Shown: positions 24,198-32,873 of the stretch, one piece after another
Position numbering within the stretch: the first letter of the stretch is position 1
Layout of the letters: every line of letters begins with the position of its first letter
Origin: Clostridia bacterium
Lineage (GTDB): Bacteria; Bacillota; Clostridia; Oscillospirales; Acutalibacteraceae
DNA length: 64,000 nucleotides
Assembly (NCBI GenBank): GCA_017503135.1
Contig: JAFVTQ010000002.1
Coordinates: 1-64,000 of the forward strand
Direction of reading: 5' to 3'
The notes under the pieces: generated by a model
Told to the model about the DNA's origin: nothing
What the model saw: the letters and a program-made list of their open reading frames with translations, nothing else
Database searches by the model: none
Program-made: the position numbers and the translations under genes

Positions 24198-24226
24198 ATT
24201 TTATCATAATTTAAAGTTCTAGACAA
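24198..24226 (-). promoter_or_regulatory. pepD promoter
   Basis: Minus-strand TTGTCT (24221-24226), 17-bp spacer, TAAAAT (24198-24203), about 30 bases before the start. Confidence 0.6.
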
Positions 24227-24287
24227 GAAAAGTTAAAAAATTGACAAGATTTACTTGTATTTTTTATTATTACCCGAAAATGGAAAA

Positions 24288-24309
24288 AGACGCGTTAAAG
24301 CGTCTTTTT
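24288..24309 (-). terminator. Terminator at the end of the DUF4434 operon
   Basis: Stem AAGACGC/GCGTCTT with a 6-nt loop (minus strand: AAGACGC-TTTAAC-GCGTCTT) followed by T-rich sequence. It overlaps the last codons and stop of the gene ending at 24295. Confidence 0.6.
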
Positions 24310-25233
24310 ATAGTCTTCATATAAAACCTGTGAATTTTCGTGACCTGCAAAGGCGTTGGATTCAGGTGGATTCATTAAACCTAAATACTGATAGCCTAAA
24401 ATTTTATCTGCATAAGGTGCGACATTCTCAATTTGCTTTTGAATTCGCTCAAATGACGCTGGGATTAATGCACTTTTATAAACCATACCTTCAAAATCGA
24501 AAAGTTCAATGTCTGCCCAAAGCTCTGAACGGCCTGCTTTGTCGTGAGCGATGCGCAATTTTTCGAATAGTCGTTTAGTGTTATCCACCTTTGTTTTGTG
24601 AACACCAACTTCGTCCTGATATGCGATAAAATCTACATCAAGTTCGGTCAATTGACGAATGAATTTATTATTTGCTCTAACGAGATTTGTGCCATAAGGT
24701 GCTATTAGTGTTTTCTTGTCAGGTGTGAGCAAACGGCAACGAGCAGAGCACAAATTTACATAATTCATAAAATCTTTTGAAAATCTCAAAATTATGCAGG
24801 TTTCGTCGGGAAAATACCAACCATAAAAGCTTTTGTGATGAGCATAAAGTGTTGCGATTTCTTCCATAGCCCTGAATGAACGGTCGATGACTTCTTGACT
24901 TGTGATATTCTGATTTGCTTTTCGCCAATCGCCGTAAAAACCGTTGCCTAAAAAGACTTTGATATTGCATTTATCGGCTTCTAAAAGCAATTCTTCAATA
25001 GGGTCAGCGCAAGAAATATCTGCAAAGGGAAAAACAGACGATTTGAAATAGCATTTTTCATAAAGTGCTGTTGCCATAACAACTATATATTCCATTCCAA
25101 GTGCTGAAATTTCACGCACTTTTTCGCGCCAGTTTTCACCTGTGAATTGGTCGATAGCTGGATTCCAATATTTACCCTCAGAAGTATTGTGATGATGAAA
25201 CTCAAAAAATGTTCCGTCAATTTTTCTGTTCAT
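24295..25233 (-). CDS. DUF4434 domain protein
   Basis: 312 residues, beginning MNRKIDGTFFEFHHHNTSEG. The sequence has the rhythm of a TIM barrel, with WREKVREISALGMEYIVVMATA, VFLGNGFYGDW, SFYGWYFPDE (a possible catalytic acid) and DFIAYQDEVG; these are typical of DUF4434, which resembles glycoside hydrolases but has no proven reaction that I know of. There is no signal peptide. It is the last gene of a tight operon (9 bp from the GNAT gene). Function remains open. Confidence 0.8.
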   Translation of the reverse strand: MNRKIDGTFFEFHHHNTSEGKYWNPAIDQFTGENWREKVREISALGMEYIVVMATALYEKCYFKSSVFPFADISCADPIEELLLEADKCNIKVFLGNGFYGDWRKANQNITSQEVIDRSFRAMEEIATLYAHHKSFYGWYFPDETCIILRFSKDFMNYVNLCSARCRLLTPDKKTLIAPYGTNLVRANNKFIRQLTELDVDFIAYQDEVGVHKTKVDNTKRLFEKLRIAHDKAGRSELWADIELFDFEGMVYKSALIPASFERIQKQIENVAPYADKILGYQYLGLMNPPESNAFAGHENSQVLYEDYKKTL

Positions 25234-25242
25234 TTTTTCACC

Positions 25243-25725
25243 TCACAAATCATATTTAAGATAAATTAAATTATCCATAGGGCTATTGTTATAGCTTTCG
25301 ATTTCATAAAAGCCATAGTTTTTATACATATTTATTGCCGTTTCAAGAAATGGCAAGGTATCTAACAAGATATGTTTATACCCGATTTTTCTTGCTTCTT
25401 CAATAATATGTTTCACAAGAAAACTTGCTATTTTCTTACCACGAAACTGCGGTTTCACATAAAGGCGTTTCATTTCGCTGTTTTCACTATCAATTTTTCT
25501 AAGACCGATACACCCTGCTAAAACACCGTTATAAAAAGCAAGATAAAGACGACCATATGGCAATCCATATTTATCTTCTAAATCTTCTAATTCGTGGTCG
25601 TAATTTTGAAGTTCTAAATAGTCTTTAAAACTATTGTCACCATCAATCAGCATTTGTGTATATTCATTAAACAGTGCTTTGACTTCGTCCTTATGTGTAT
25701 ATGCTTCAACTAACTCAATACTCAT
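25243..25725 (-). CDS. GNAT family N-acetyltransferase
   Basis: 160-residue GNAT-fold acetyltransferase. The acetyl-CoA loop is KRLYVKPQFRGKKIASFLVKHI (Q/R-x-x-G-x-G/A variant: QFRGKKIA), after the beta-4 strand AGCIGLRKI, and beta-5 is YKHILLDTLPFLETAINMYKNYGF. The substrate is unknown. It lies third in a four-gene operon with 9-bp spacing on both sides, between a methyltransferase-like gene and DUF4434. Confidence 0.9.
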   Translation of the reverse strand: MSIELVEAYTHKDEVKALFNEYTQMLIDGDNSFKDYLELQNYDHELEDLEDKYGLPYGRLYLAFYNGVLAGCIGLRKIDSENSEMKRLYVKPQFRGKKIASFLVKHIIEEARKIGYKHILLDTLPFLETAINMYKNYGFYEIESYNNSPMDNLIYLKYDL

Positions 25726-25734
25726 AGTTTTTCC

Positions 25735-26406
25735 TTACCAGATAAATGGGATTAATCGATATTTTACTTTTTGCTTGTATTCTTTATATCCATTTAACTC
25801 TTTTTCCAAAAATTCTTCTTCGTGCTTGATTCGTTTTGCGATTATAAATGGATAAACCAAGAAAATGATAAATGAATAAATTGAGCCTAACACAAGTGGC
25901 ATTGACAAGAATAAAAGCAATGTTACACTATACATTGGGTGTCTAACTATACCATAGAGCCCTGTGTCAATAACTGTTTGACCTTCTTGCACTTCAATTG
26001 TGCGACTGAGATATGTATTTTCTCTTAACACTTCGGCATAGAGAATGTATGCAATTAGAAATATGATTGCAGATGCAATAACAACAGGTTTTGGCAAGGT
26101 GTACCAACCAAAACGAACGCCAAGTCCTGCAACAATGAACCCTGCAAGAAACATAAGTCCGCTGAGTTTAACGACAAGGCTTTGCTCTGATTCTTTTTCT
26201 TTCGCATCAAGTCGTGACTCTAACAATTTTGGATTTTTTGCCATCATAACAAGTCCTGCTAAAAACATTGGGATAAAGAGAATTCCCATAAAGAGCCAAC
26301 CGTTGAAATATTCAAATGTGCCGGCAGGCAAAAAGATTAAAGTTCCTACTAAAACTGCGCCCAATGAAAATTTAAGTATTGCACTTATAAATAACTTTGC
26401 TGTCAT
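25735..26406 (-). CDS. Isoprenylcysteine carboxyl methyltransferase-like membrane protein
   Basis: 223 residues with about five membrane helices. The C-terminal GIVRHPMYSVTLLLFLSMPLVLGS, followed by RIKHEEEFLEKELNGYKEYKQKVKYRLIPFIW, is the ICMT/PEMT-type SAM-binding signature (RHPxY and EE). Bacterial members are usually of unknown substrate; small-lipid or thiol methylation is possible. Second gene of the EFR1-led operon. Family assignment is good, substrate unknown. Confidence 0.85.
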   Translation of the reverse strand: MTAKLFISAILKFSLGAVLVGTLIFLPAGTFEYFNGWLFMGILFIPMFLAGLVMMAKNPKLLESRLDAKEKESEQSLVVKLSGLMFLAGFIVAGLGVRFGWYTLPKPVVIASAIIFLIAYILYAEVLRENTYLSRTIEVQEGQTVIDTGLYGIVRHPMYSVTLLLFLSMPLVLGSIYSFIIFLVYPFIIAKRIKHEEEFLEKELNGYKEYKQKVKYRLIPFIW

Positions 26407-26414
26407 AAAATCAC

Positions 26415-27161
26415 CTATTTATTGCAAGTATATCTTTTTTTACTTACTGTTTTTTTGCCATATTCAATGGCGCTTGTAGGACAATATGAAATGCACGCCA
26501 TACAATGTGTACAGTTGTTGTTCCATACTGGTTTATTATTTTTGATTTCAATATTATTAAGTGGGCAAACTTTTACACATTTGCCACAGTTTATGCATTT
26601 GTCATCGGCATAAAAATCTTTTGCTTTCACAAACATTGGGTAAAAAAGCATATTCACAGGTCCACTCATAACTTTATCTTGCAAACTATTGCACGGAGTC
26701 GGGAACTGCTTATTTCGAACAAAAACTTCTGTGATATTTTTGATTTCTTTATCTGCTTGTGAAAAGATTTCTTCGATTTCGTCGTCTTTTGGTGAATTAA
26801 ACATAGCAATATAGTTTTCAGGCATAACAATCCCAACTGAGCCCATATAGATAAAGCCTTTTTTGTTGCAGAGTTGTTTATTATATTTTTCTGCATTGCC
26901 GATTTCGCCACCACAAGTCATTACAAACCAAGTATTTTTTGAGCCTTTAAAGTTTGTTTTCATAATCCAGTCACGGACAATTCTCGGAATTCGCCACGCA
27001 TAAGTTGGAACTACAAAAATGAGTCTGTCGTCCACCAAAACATCACTTGTATCGTTGTTTTTGAGTTTGTTATTGATACTAATAATCTCATCAGAAGTAA
27101 TTTTAGCAATTTGCTCTGCTACATATTTACTGTTACCTGTACCGCTGAAATATAAAATCAT
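26415..27161 (-). CDS. EFR1-type flavodoxin-ferredoxin fusion protein
   Basis: 248 residues combining an N-terminal flavodoxin-like domain (MILYFSGTGNSKYVAEQIAK is the FMN phosphate loop) with two C-terminal 4Fe-4S motifs, CINCGKCVKVCPLNNI (about residue 190) and CTHCMACISYCPTSAI (about 216). Proteins of this EFR1 type are common electron carriers in anaerobic Firmicutes; partners are unknown. It is the first gene of the operon, divergent from chbG, with its own promoter at 27192-27220. Confidence 0.92.
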   Translation of the reverse strand: MILYFSGTGNSKYVAEQIAKITSDEIISINNKLKNNDTSDVLVDDRLIFVVPTYAWRIPRIVRDWIMKTNFKGSKNTWFVMTCGGEIGNAEKYNKQLCNKKGFIYMGSVGIVMPENYIAMFNSPKDDEIEEIFSQADKEIKNITEVFVRNKQFPTPCNSLQDKVMSGPVNMLFYPMFVKAKDFYADDKCINCGKCVKVCPLNNIEIKNNKPVWNNNCTHCMACISYCPTSAIEYGKKTVSKKRYTCNK

Positions 27162-27191
27162 ATTTTCACCAACTAAATAATTTATATTTTA

Positions 27192-27220
27192 ATTATATCA
27201 CTCAATTTCAACTACTTCAA
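27192..27220 (-). promoter_or_regulatory. Promoter of the EFR1 operon
   Basis: Minus-strand TTGAAG (27215-27220), 17-bp spacer, TATAAT (27192-27197), 31 bases upstream of the start at 27161. Confidence 0.7.
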
Positions 27221-27230
27221 TCCCTGACTG

Positions 27231-27259
27231 TTGAATTTTGGTTAGTTTTATAGTAATAT
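27231..27259 (+). promoter_or_regulatory. chbG promoter
   Basis: TTGAAT (27231-27236), 17-bp spacer, TAATAT (27254-27259). It is divergent from the EFR1 promoter, with the two -35 elements only 10 bp apart, so one regulator could affect both. Confidence 0.6.
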
Positions 27260-27287
27260 GAATATGTAAAATGTTGGAGGTGTTATT

Positions 27288-28163
27288 ATGGGTAAATATC
27301 TTTTAGTCAATGCAGATGATTTTGGAATGTGCCACAGTGCAAATGAGGCTATTTTTGACCTTTTTAAGAGTGGGTGTCTTAAATCTTCAACAATTATGAT
27401 GCCCTGCCCCGCCGCAAAAGAAGCAGTTGAATTTTCTATAAAGAACCCAGAATATGCTATTGGTGTTCATCTTACCACAACTGCAGAGTGGGATACATAT
27501 CGTTGGAAATCTTTAACAGGTGGCAAAAGTTTGCACGATAGCGACGGATTTATGTATCAGTCAGGTGTTGATGCTACAAGAAAGGGCAAATATAAAGAAA
27601 TCGAAAAAGAAGTGAGAGCACAAATTGATTATGCTCATTCACTTGGTATGAAGCCGTCACATCTTGATAACCATATGGGCACCTTGTATGGTCATCTGAC
27701 AGGTCGTTTTTCAATGCTTAAAATGACACTTCGCGTCTGTGGTGAATATGGTTATGCTTTTCGTATGTTTACCTCTCACGACAAGCGCATTTGCCCAAGG
27801 GGTGTTCCCTATTTTGCATATAAATGGTGTACCAATCTTTCAAAAAAATGGGGCAAGAAATATAATGTAATTATGCCTGATTTCTTGCTTTTTCCTGATT
27901 GGGATGTTATGCCCACTGATTCTTATGAGAATTATAAAAAGCGTATTTTAGAAATTTGGTGCGATATTCCCGATGGAATTACAGAAACCTATGTTCACCC
28001 TGCAATAGAAAGCGACGAGCTTAAATCTATTGTGCCACCTTGGGAGCAAAGAGTTTGGGAATATCGACTTATGAAAGACCCTGAAACTCACGAAACACTT
28101 AAAGCACATGGCATTGAGCTTATCAGTTATCGTGATATTATAAGAATTAAAACAGAAAATTAG
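27288..28163 (+). CDS. ChbG/YdjC-family carbohydrate deacetylase
   Basis: 291 residues starting MGKYLLVNADDFGMCHSANE; NADDFG is the metal-binding signature of YdjC/ChbG proteins, which remove N-acetyl groups from oligosaccharides such as diacetylchitobiose. Further ligands: IGVHLTTTAEW and KPSHLDNHMGT (H-x-D-x-H type). ETYVHPAIESDEL is the C-terminal conserved stretch. It is cytosolic (no signal). The substrate in this organism is not shown by the sequence. Strong site TTGGAGGTG before the ATG, single-gene unit with a bidirectional terminator downstream. Confidence 0.9.
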   Translation: MGKYLLVNADDFGMCHSANEAIFDLFKSGCLKSSTIMMPCPAAKEAVEFSIKNPEYAIGVHLTTTAEWDTYRWKSLTGGKSLHDSDGFMYQSGVDATRKGKYKEIEKEVRAQIDYAHSLGMKPSHLDNHMGTLYGHLTGRFSMLKMTLRVCGEYGYAFRMFTSHDKRICPRGVPYFAYKWCTNLSKKWGKKYNVIMPDFLLFPDWDVMPTDSYENYKKRILEIWCDIPDGITETYVHPAIESDELKSIVPPWEQRVWEYRLMKDPETHETLKAHGIELISYRDIIRIKTEN

Positions 28164-28171
28164 TAAAAGAA

Positions 28172-28204
28172 AAATCCTTGAGAGCGTGATAATCTCAAGG
28201 ATTT
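28172..28204. terminator. Bidirectional terminator chbG / merR
   Basis: 12-bp stem AAATCCTTGAGA/TCTCAAGGATTT with a 9-nt loop, between convergent stops at 28163 and 28209. Confidence 0.85.
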
Positions 28205-28208
28205 CCTT

Positions 28209-28934
28209 TTATCTGCAATAATATTCAACTGCTTTGCTTATAAACTCTGCTGTGCCGCGTGAGTGTTTATCAATGTTATTCTTAAATCTTTCGTCGGCTA
28301 CATACATTTGACCGAGTCCATAAAGAATTTCATTTGTGCAAGTGTAGAAATTCTCGGTTATATAACTCTGTAATTTCTTCACAAGGTTTTGAGCATCAGT
28401 TGAGTCAACACTAAACCCACTATTCATACACCCTGCAAATTCTTGCATTAGGCTATCCATTCCATCCGTTAAAGAATCGAACTTTTCTTTTGAATAGCCC
28501 TGTGTTTTTTGAGAATATTCGTTATAGGCTTCAGTCTGACCCCATTTTTCTTTTACTTCTTTTTTATAGTTTTCAAATTCTGTGTTATCAAATGCGTTCA
28601 TAATATTTTCTCCTTTCTTGGCACTATCTATGGCAGAAATCAATTTTTCTAATCGTTCTTTTTTAAGAATTAAAAGTTTTTTCTGCTCGTCAAGTGCCTT
28701 TCCTTTATCATAATCGGGAGATGATAAAACTTTCATAATGCTTTTTAGAGAAAAATCCAGTTCACGATAAAACATAATCTGTTGCATTTTTTCAAGAGAA
28801 ACTTCGTCATAAAATCTATAGCCAGTCCACTTATCAATCTCGGCAGGTTTTAAAAGTCCTATTTCATCATAATAATGCAGTGTGCGCACACTTACTCCCG
28901 TGAGTTTGGCAAACTCATTTATTTGCATTTTCAT
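28209..28934 (-). CDS. MerR-family regulator with TipAS effector domain
   Basis: 241 residues. Residues 1-70 form the MerR winged helix (MQINEFAKLTGVSVRTLHYYDEIGLLKP...GYRFYDE), then a coiled-coil dimerisation helix (about 75-110), then a TipAS-like domain with WGQTEAYNEYSQKTQGYSKE and the C-terminal FISKAVEYYCR. In TipAL and Mta this domain binds drugs or peptides. An alternative ATG two codons in would change little. It probably regulates itself: its promoter has the long 19-bp spacer and a central dyad typical of MerR targets. No efflux gene lies next to it, so other targets are probably elsewhere. Confidence 0.92.
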   Translation of the reverse strand: MKMQINEFAKLTGVSVRTLHYYDEIGLLKPAEIDKWTGYRFYDEVSLEKMQQIMFYRELDFSLKSIMKVLSSPDYDKGKALDEQKKLLILKKERLEKLISAIDSAKKGENIMNAFDNTEFENYKKEVKEKWGQTEAYNEYSQKTQGYSKEKFDSLTDGMDSLMQEFAGCMNSGFSVDSTDAQNLVKKLQSYITENFYTCTNEILYGLGQMYVADERFKNNIDKHSRGTAEFISKAVEYYCR

Positions 28935-28954
28935 TTTATCACCTCACAAACAGG

Positions 28955-28985
28955 AGTATATACTATAACGCAACGTAAGAGTCAA
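28955..28985 (-). promoter_or_regulatory. MerR-type autoregulated promoter (19-bp spacer)
   Basis: Minus-strand TTGACT (28980-28985), 19-bp spacer (28961-28979), TATACT (28955-28960). The spacer carries the imperfect dyad TTACG-TTG-CGTTA. MerR regulators bind such over-long spacers and untwist them to activate. Confidence 0.75.
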
Positions 28986-28996
28986 GAGAAATTATT

Positions 28997-29971
28997 TTAT
29001 TCAAGATTATCATAGTTAAGTCCCATTTGCATACGAATTTCGTCGAGAAGATGCATAACATCTGATGTATGTTTTAATGTTACCATTCGGCTTTCTTTGA
29101 GCCCTTCACGGATTTCTTTTGCTACTGTATCAAACTCGTCAAGATAAGAGTTCATTTTTGGTCCGTTACCCTTAAATGTTTCTTTTTTGAATATAGATTT
29201 TTTAAATGTGACACCATTCATTGCGTGATAAAGGGTTGCTTTTATTTCGCCATTTTCACCTTTGATAGACATTTTTTCAAAGCCTTTGAAATCGGCAATA
29301 GATGCACTAATATTAACTTTAAATTCGGGATAAGTAAACACAATTTCTTCACTTATATCAATGCCATTTTGAACATTGCCTTGAGTTTCAATTTTCTGTG
29401 GGATACCCCAAAGGCGATAAGCATAAGTTACGGGATAAATTGTTATATCAAGAAGCGCTCCCCCTGCTCTTTTAGGGTCTCTCACACGCTCTGCACCATT
29501 GATAATATTCACATGATATGTGAAATCAGCTGAATGGATTTTACCGAGTTTCTGTTCATCAATCCACTTTTTAGTCTGATTTGCAGATGGTGAAAACCAA
29601 GTCCACATTGCTTCACAAAGATATAAGTCTTTTTCGCGTGCAAGAGCTATAAGTTGGTCAGTTTCTTCTGCTGTTACTGTAAATGATTTTTCACAGAATA
29701 CGGGTTTTTGGAGTTCTAACGCAAGTTTTGCATAACGGAAATGTGCATTATGGGGCGTTACAATATAAACACCGTCAACGCCATCTGCCGTGATTGCTTC
29801 TTCGGGTGTTTTATATGCCTTGCCACCGTATTTTTTTGCGAATTCAACGCCTTTTTCATAGTTTCGGGTATAGCAAGACACAATTTCGTGACGACCACTT
29901 CTATTAAGCTGAAACGCAACTGTTTTTGCAAGAGAGCCCGTACCTATAAAGCACCATTTAAATTTGTTCAT
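28997..29971 (-). CDS. Gfo/Idh/MocA-family NAD(P)-dependent oxidoreductase
   Basis: 324 residues. N-terminal Rossmann fold (FKWCFIGTGSLAKTVAFQL, G-x-G-x-x-A), then YIVTPHNAHFRYAKLALE and the catalytic-region lysine motif KPVFCEKSFTVT (EK-P equivalents), and a C-terminal alpha/beta substrate domain with DPKRAGGALLDITIYPV. Such enzymes oxidise or reduce sugars, sugar acids or inositols. Last gene of the operon EamA-sulfatase-AKR-this gene; together with the neighbouring reductase it could process the sugar released by the sulfatase, but the substrate is not known. Confidence 0.92.
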   Translation of the reverse strand: MNKFKWCFIGTGSLAKTVAFQLNRSGRHEIVSCYTRNYEKGVEFAKKYGGKAYKTPEEAITADGVDGVYIVTPHNAHFRYAKLALELQKPVFCEKSFTVTAEETDQLIALAREKDLYLCEAMWTWFSPSANQTKKWIDEQKLGKIHSADFTYHVNIINGAERVRDPKRAGGALLDITIYPVTYAYRLWGIPQKIETQGNVQNGIDISEEIVFTYPEFKVNISASIADFKGFEKMSIKGENGEIKATLYHAMNGVTFKKSIFKKETFKGNGPKMNSYLDEFDTVAKEIREGLKESRMVTLKHTSDVMHLLDEIRMQMGLNYDNLE

Positions 29972-29983
29972 AACAATACTCCT

Positions 29984-30895
29984 TTATGGCAATTTGTTGC
30001 CCGCTGCACAATAAATTTCATACCATTCTTCACGAGTGATTTGAATGTCGCTTGCCTTTAAGCAATCTGCAAGCCTAATAAGATTTGTTGTGCCTGTTAC
30101 AGGTTGCATTTTTGCAGGGTGGCGAAGAATCCACGCAAATGCCATAGTAGTTTTTGAAACACCATATTTATTACCAATATCTTCAAGCACTTTATTAAGT
30201 TCAGGGAACTTAGGATTATCAACAAAGCAACCCTCAAAAAATCCGTATTGCATTGGTGACCAAGGTTGAATTGTGATTTTATTAAGTCGGCAATAGTCAA
30301 GCACACTTCCGTCACGATTAACACCTGACTCGTTATACATATTCACATTAATTCCTGATTGAATCATTGGTGCGTGCATAATAGAAAACTGTAACTGATT
30401 TGCACAGATTGGCATATCCATTGAATTCTGCAAAAGTTCCATTTGATAAGAATTTTGATTTGACACACCAAAATGACGAACTTTGCCTGAATTTTTAAGG
30501 TAATCAAATGCTTTTGCAACTTCTTCAGGCTCCATTAATGCATCAGGTCTGTGAAGAAGCAAGACGTCAATATATTCTGTGCTGAGTCGTTTAAGACTGC
30601 CGTCAACGGAATTTACAATATGGTCATAAGAAAAGTCAAATTGGCCTTTACGAATGCCACATTTTGTCTGAATTATTAAATCTTCTCTATTTAAAGATTT
30701 AATTGCCTTGCCGAAAACTTCTTCACTTTTGCCACCACCGTAAATATCGGCATGGTCAAAGAAATTTGCACCATTTTGAAGTGCTGTGTCAACAAATGCT
30801 GACACTTCACTTTCACTCATATCACTAATTCGCATACAACCAACTGCGATAGTTGGCACTTGTAATCCGCTTTTACCAAATTCTATTTTACGCAT
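29984..30895 (-). CDS. Aldo/keto reductase
   Basis: 303 residues from the start at 30895 (AAAGGAG nine bases upstream; an upstream in-frame ATG at 30967 lies within the sulfatase gene and lacks support). The catalytic tetrad is visible: FFDHADIYGGGKSEEVFG (D, Y), LIIQTKCG (K) and DVLLLHRPD (H). The C-terminal NADPH site TTNLIRLADCLKA (RL-x(3)) is present. It resembles YdhF-type oxidoreductases. Situated 13 bp after the sulfatase and 12 bp before the Gfo/Idh/MocA gene. Confidence 0.93.
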   Translation of the reverse strand: MRKIEFGKSGLQVPTIAVGCMRISDMSESEVSAFVDTALQNGANFFDHADIYGGGKSEEVFGKAIKSLNREDLIIQTKCGIRKGQFDFSYDHIVNSVDGSLKRLSTEYIDVLLLHRPDALMEPEEVAKAFDYLKNSGKVRHFGVSNQNSYQMELLQNSMDMPICANQLQFSIMHAPMIQSGINVNMYNESGVNRDGSVLDYCRLNKITIQPWSPMQYGFFEGCFVDNPKFPELNKVLEDIGNKYGVSKTTMAFAWILRHPAKMQPVTGTTNLIRLADCLKASDIQITREEWYEIYCAAGNKLP

Positions 30896-30908
30896 AATAA
30901 ATTCTCCT

Positions 30909-32315
30909 TTAAAATCTCCCCCAGAAGTCAACGCCCCAAGGGTGTGATTGTTCTTCCCAATCGTCACGATGTTTTAATATTTTTTCTCTCATTTCATTGA
31001 CTTTCTCTTTATATTCGTCAAGATTTGCAAGGTTTTTAGTTTCCCAAGGGTCATTTTTAATATCATAAAGGAATGTCCATTTATCTTCTTCACTATCGCC
31101 GTTACGGTATTCAATGAGTTTGTAGTTTTCGTCTTTTACCCCGCGAACAAATTTATCAAAAATAAGATATAATTCGTCACGGAAAGTTTCTCCGTGTTCA
31201 CCGTCAAGAAGATGTGCAAAACTTTTTCCGTCAACTGACTTTGGAATTTCTATTCCCACTTTTTCGCAAAGGGTTGGGAACACATCATAAAGATAAACAT
31301 AGGCATCGTTTCGGGTATTTTTTGCAATTCCAGGTCCTGCCATAATAAGCGGTATTCTCACACCGTGCTCATAAATATCTTCTTTGCCAAGCCAACCGTG
31401 TTGACCGACAGCAAGACCGTTATCCCCTGTGAATACAATTATTGTGTTATCTTCTTCACCTGATTCGTGCAAGGCGTCGAGCAATCTGCCGATTTCAAAG
31501 TCAAGATGCGTTATCATTGCAAAATATTCTGCGATATGGCGTTTTATTTCTTTTTCATCTCTTGGATAAGCTGCAAGATGCTCGTCACGGTGCACCATCA
31601 AAGGATAATTTGTATCAATAATCTTTTGAAAATTCACAGGTAATGTAATTTTTTCAGGGTTATACATTTGACGGAATTCATCAGGCATTGTGCGTGGGTC
31701 ATGTGGTGCTAAAAAAGCAAGATACATAAAGAAAGGTTTTTCTCCATCCACATTTTTATTGAGCATTTCAATAGCAGTATCCGTAAGCAATGTGCTTGAA
31801 TGAACACCCGGTACAAACTCGTCACAATGTTGCTGTTGTGGGTGATTATCGTTATAAAAATCCACTACGAAATTTATAACATTATCATATTCGCCCGTTG
31901 GGTCATAACGGCAAGTGGGTACATTCCAATGGTCCCACATACCACCAAAAAAGATTTTAGCGCCTTGAGTGAAACTTCGTGCATATGCAGGGCATCCGTT
32001 ATGCCATTTGCCCATACCAATAGTTTCATAACCGTTATTCTTAAAGGTTTCTGCAAGGGTTTTATGGGAGTCGGGAATATTGCCACCCAATTCTTCAAGG
32101 TGAAATGGATTTCGACCAGACATAATCATAGCACGGCTCGGCATACAAACTGCTCCGCAAGTGCCACCCGCAATGTGTGCACGGACAAATGATGTGCCAC
32201 GAGCTACAAGTTTATCAAGATTTGGTGTAATGATTTCATTATTACCCAATGCGTGAATTGTATCAAAGCGCTGGTCATCAGTAACAATAAAAATAATATT
32301 CGGTTTTTTAGTCAT
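30909..32315 (-). CDS. Type I sulfatase, cytoplasmic
   Basis: 468 residues. Metal ligands DD in NIIFIVTDDQRFDT (residues 13-14), the modification site C57-M-P-S-R61 (Cys converted to formylglycine) with SGRNPF after it, FLAPHDP, and the C-terminal VFTGDNGLAVGQHGWLGKEDIYEHGVRIPLI (D, N and H-K motifs). The Cys-x-Pro-Ser-Arg form can be matured by FGE-type or radical-SAM (anSME) enzymes; neither is in the window. There is no signal peptide, unlike many glycan sulfatases, so the substrate must be imported. It sits in an operon with an EamA-like protein and two sugar-type oxidoreductases. Confidence 0.93.
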   Translation of the reverse strand: MTKKPNIIFIVTDDQRFDTIHALGNNEIITPNLDKLVARGTSFVRAHIAGGTCGAVCMPSRAMIMSGRNPFHLEELGGNIPDSHKTLAETFKNNGYETIGMGKWHNGCPAYARSFTQGAKIFFGGMWDHWNVPTCRYDPTGEYDNVINFVVDFYNDNHPQQQHCDEFVPGVHSSTLLTDTAIEMLNKNVDGEKPFFMYLAFLAPHDPRTMPDEFRQMYNPEKITLPVNFQKIIDTNYPLMVHRDEHLAAYPRDEKEIKRHIAEYFAMITHLDFEIGRLLDALHESGEEDNTIIVFTGDNGLAVGQHGWLGKEDIYEHGVRIPLIMAGPGIAKNTRNDAYVYLYDVFPTLCEKVGIEIPKSVDGKSFAHLLDGEHGETFRDELYLIFDKFVRGVKDENYKLIEYRNGDSEEDKWTFLYDIKNDPWETKNLANLDEYKEKVNEMREKILKHRDDWEEQSHPWGVDFWGRF

Positions 32316-32334
32316 TAAAACCCCACCTTTTCAA

Positions 32335-32748
32335 TTATAATACCATAATCAATGTGCCGATGCCTATTAAAATACAACCGATTAATGATTTGAATGTGAA
32401 TTGTTCGTGCAAGAATACAAAAGCCAGAACAAGAGTTATAACAACGCTCAATTTATCAATAGGCACAACCTTTGATGCATCACCAATCTGTAAGGCTTTA
32501 TAATAGCAAAGCCATGATGCACCTGTTGCAAGGCCTGACAAAATCAAAAACAACCAACTTTTGCGACTTATATCACTTATTCCGCCTTGTGCATTGGTAA
32601 GGAATACCATCCCCCAAGACATTATCACAACAACAACGGTTCTTATAGCAGTTGCAAGGCTAGAGTTAACACCATCAATACCCACTTTGGCAAGAATTGA
32701 TGTAAGGGCCGCAAACACCGCTGACAACAATGCAAAAACAAACCACAT
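32335..32748 (-). CDS. EamA-like small membrane protein (DMT superfamily)
   Basis: 137 residues with five hydrophobic helices and one EamA repeat: N-terminal FALLSAVFAALTSILAKVGI and C-terminal TLVLAFVFLHEQFTFKSLIGCILIGIGTLIMV. This half-size form must work as a dimer if it is a transporter. First gene of the sulfatase operon (19 bp ahead), so it may move the sulfated substrate or a product, which is only an inference. Confidence 0.85.
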   Translation of the reverse strand: MWFVFALLSAVFAALTSILAKVGIDGVNSSLATAIRTVVVVIMSWGMVFLTNAQGGISDISRKSWLFLILSGLATGASWLCYYKALQIGDASKVVPIDKLSVVITLVLAFVFLHEQFTFKSLIGCILIGIGTLIMVL

Positions 32749-32873
32749 ATTACCACATCCAATAAGAATTTTGTCGAATATAGTATAATTATATCATTCC
32801 TTATTTTACCAATCAATATTTTTATTGAATATTGATTTTGTTAATTCACAAAATACTGAAAAGGAGTGTTAAT

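Noticed and set aside
32812-32838. AATCAATATTT/AATATTGATT repeat ahead of the DUF3892 gene
   Set aside because: Pure AT stem; may be part of the promoter region, but no clear hexamers could be fitted.
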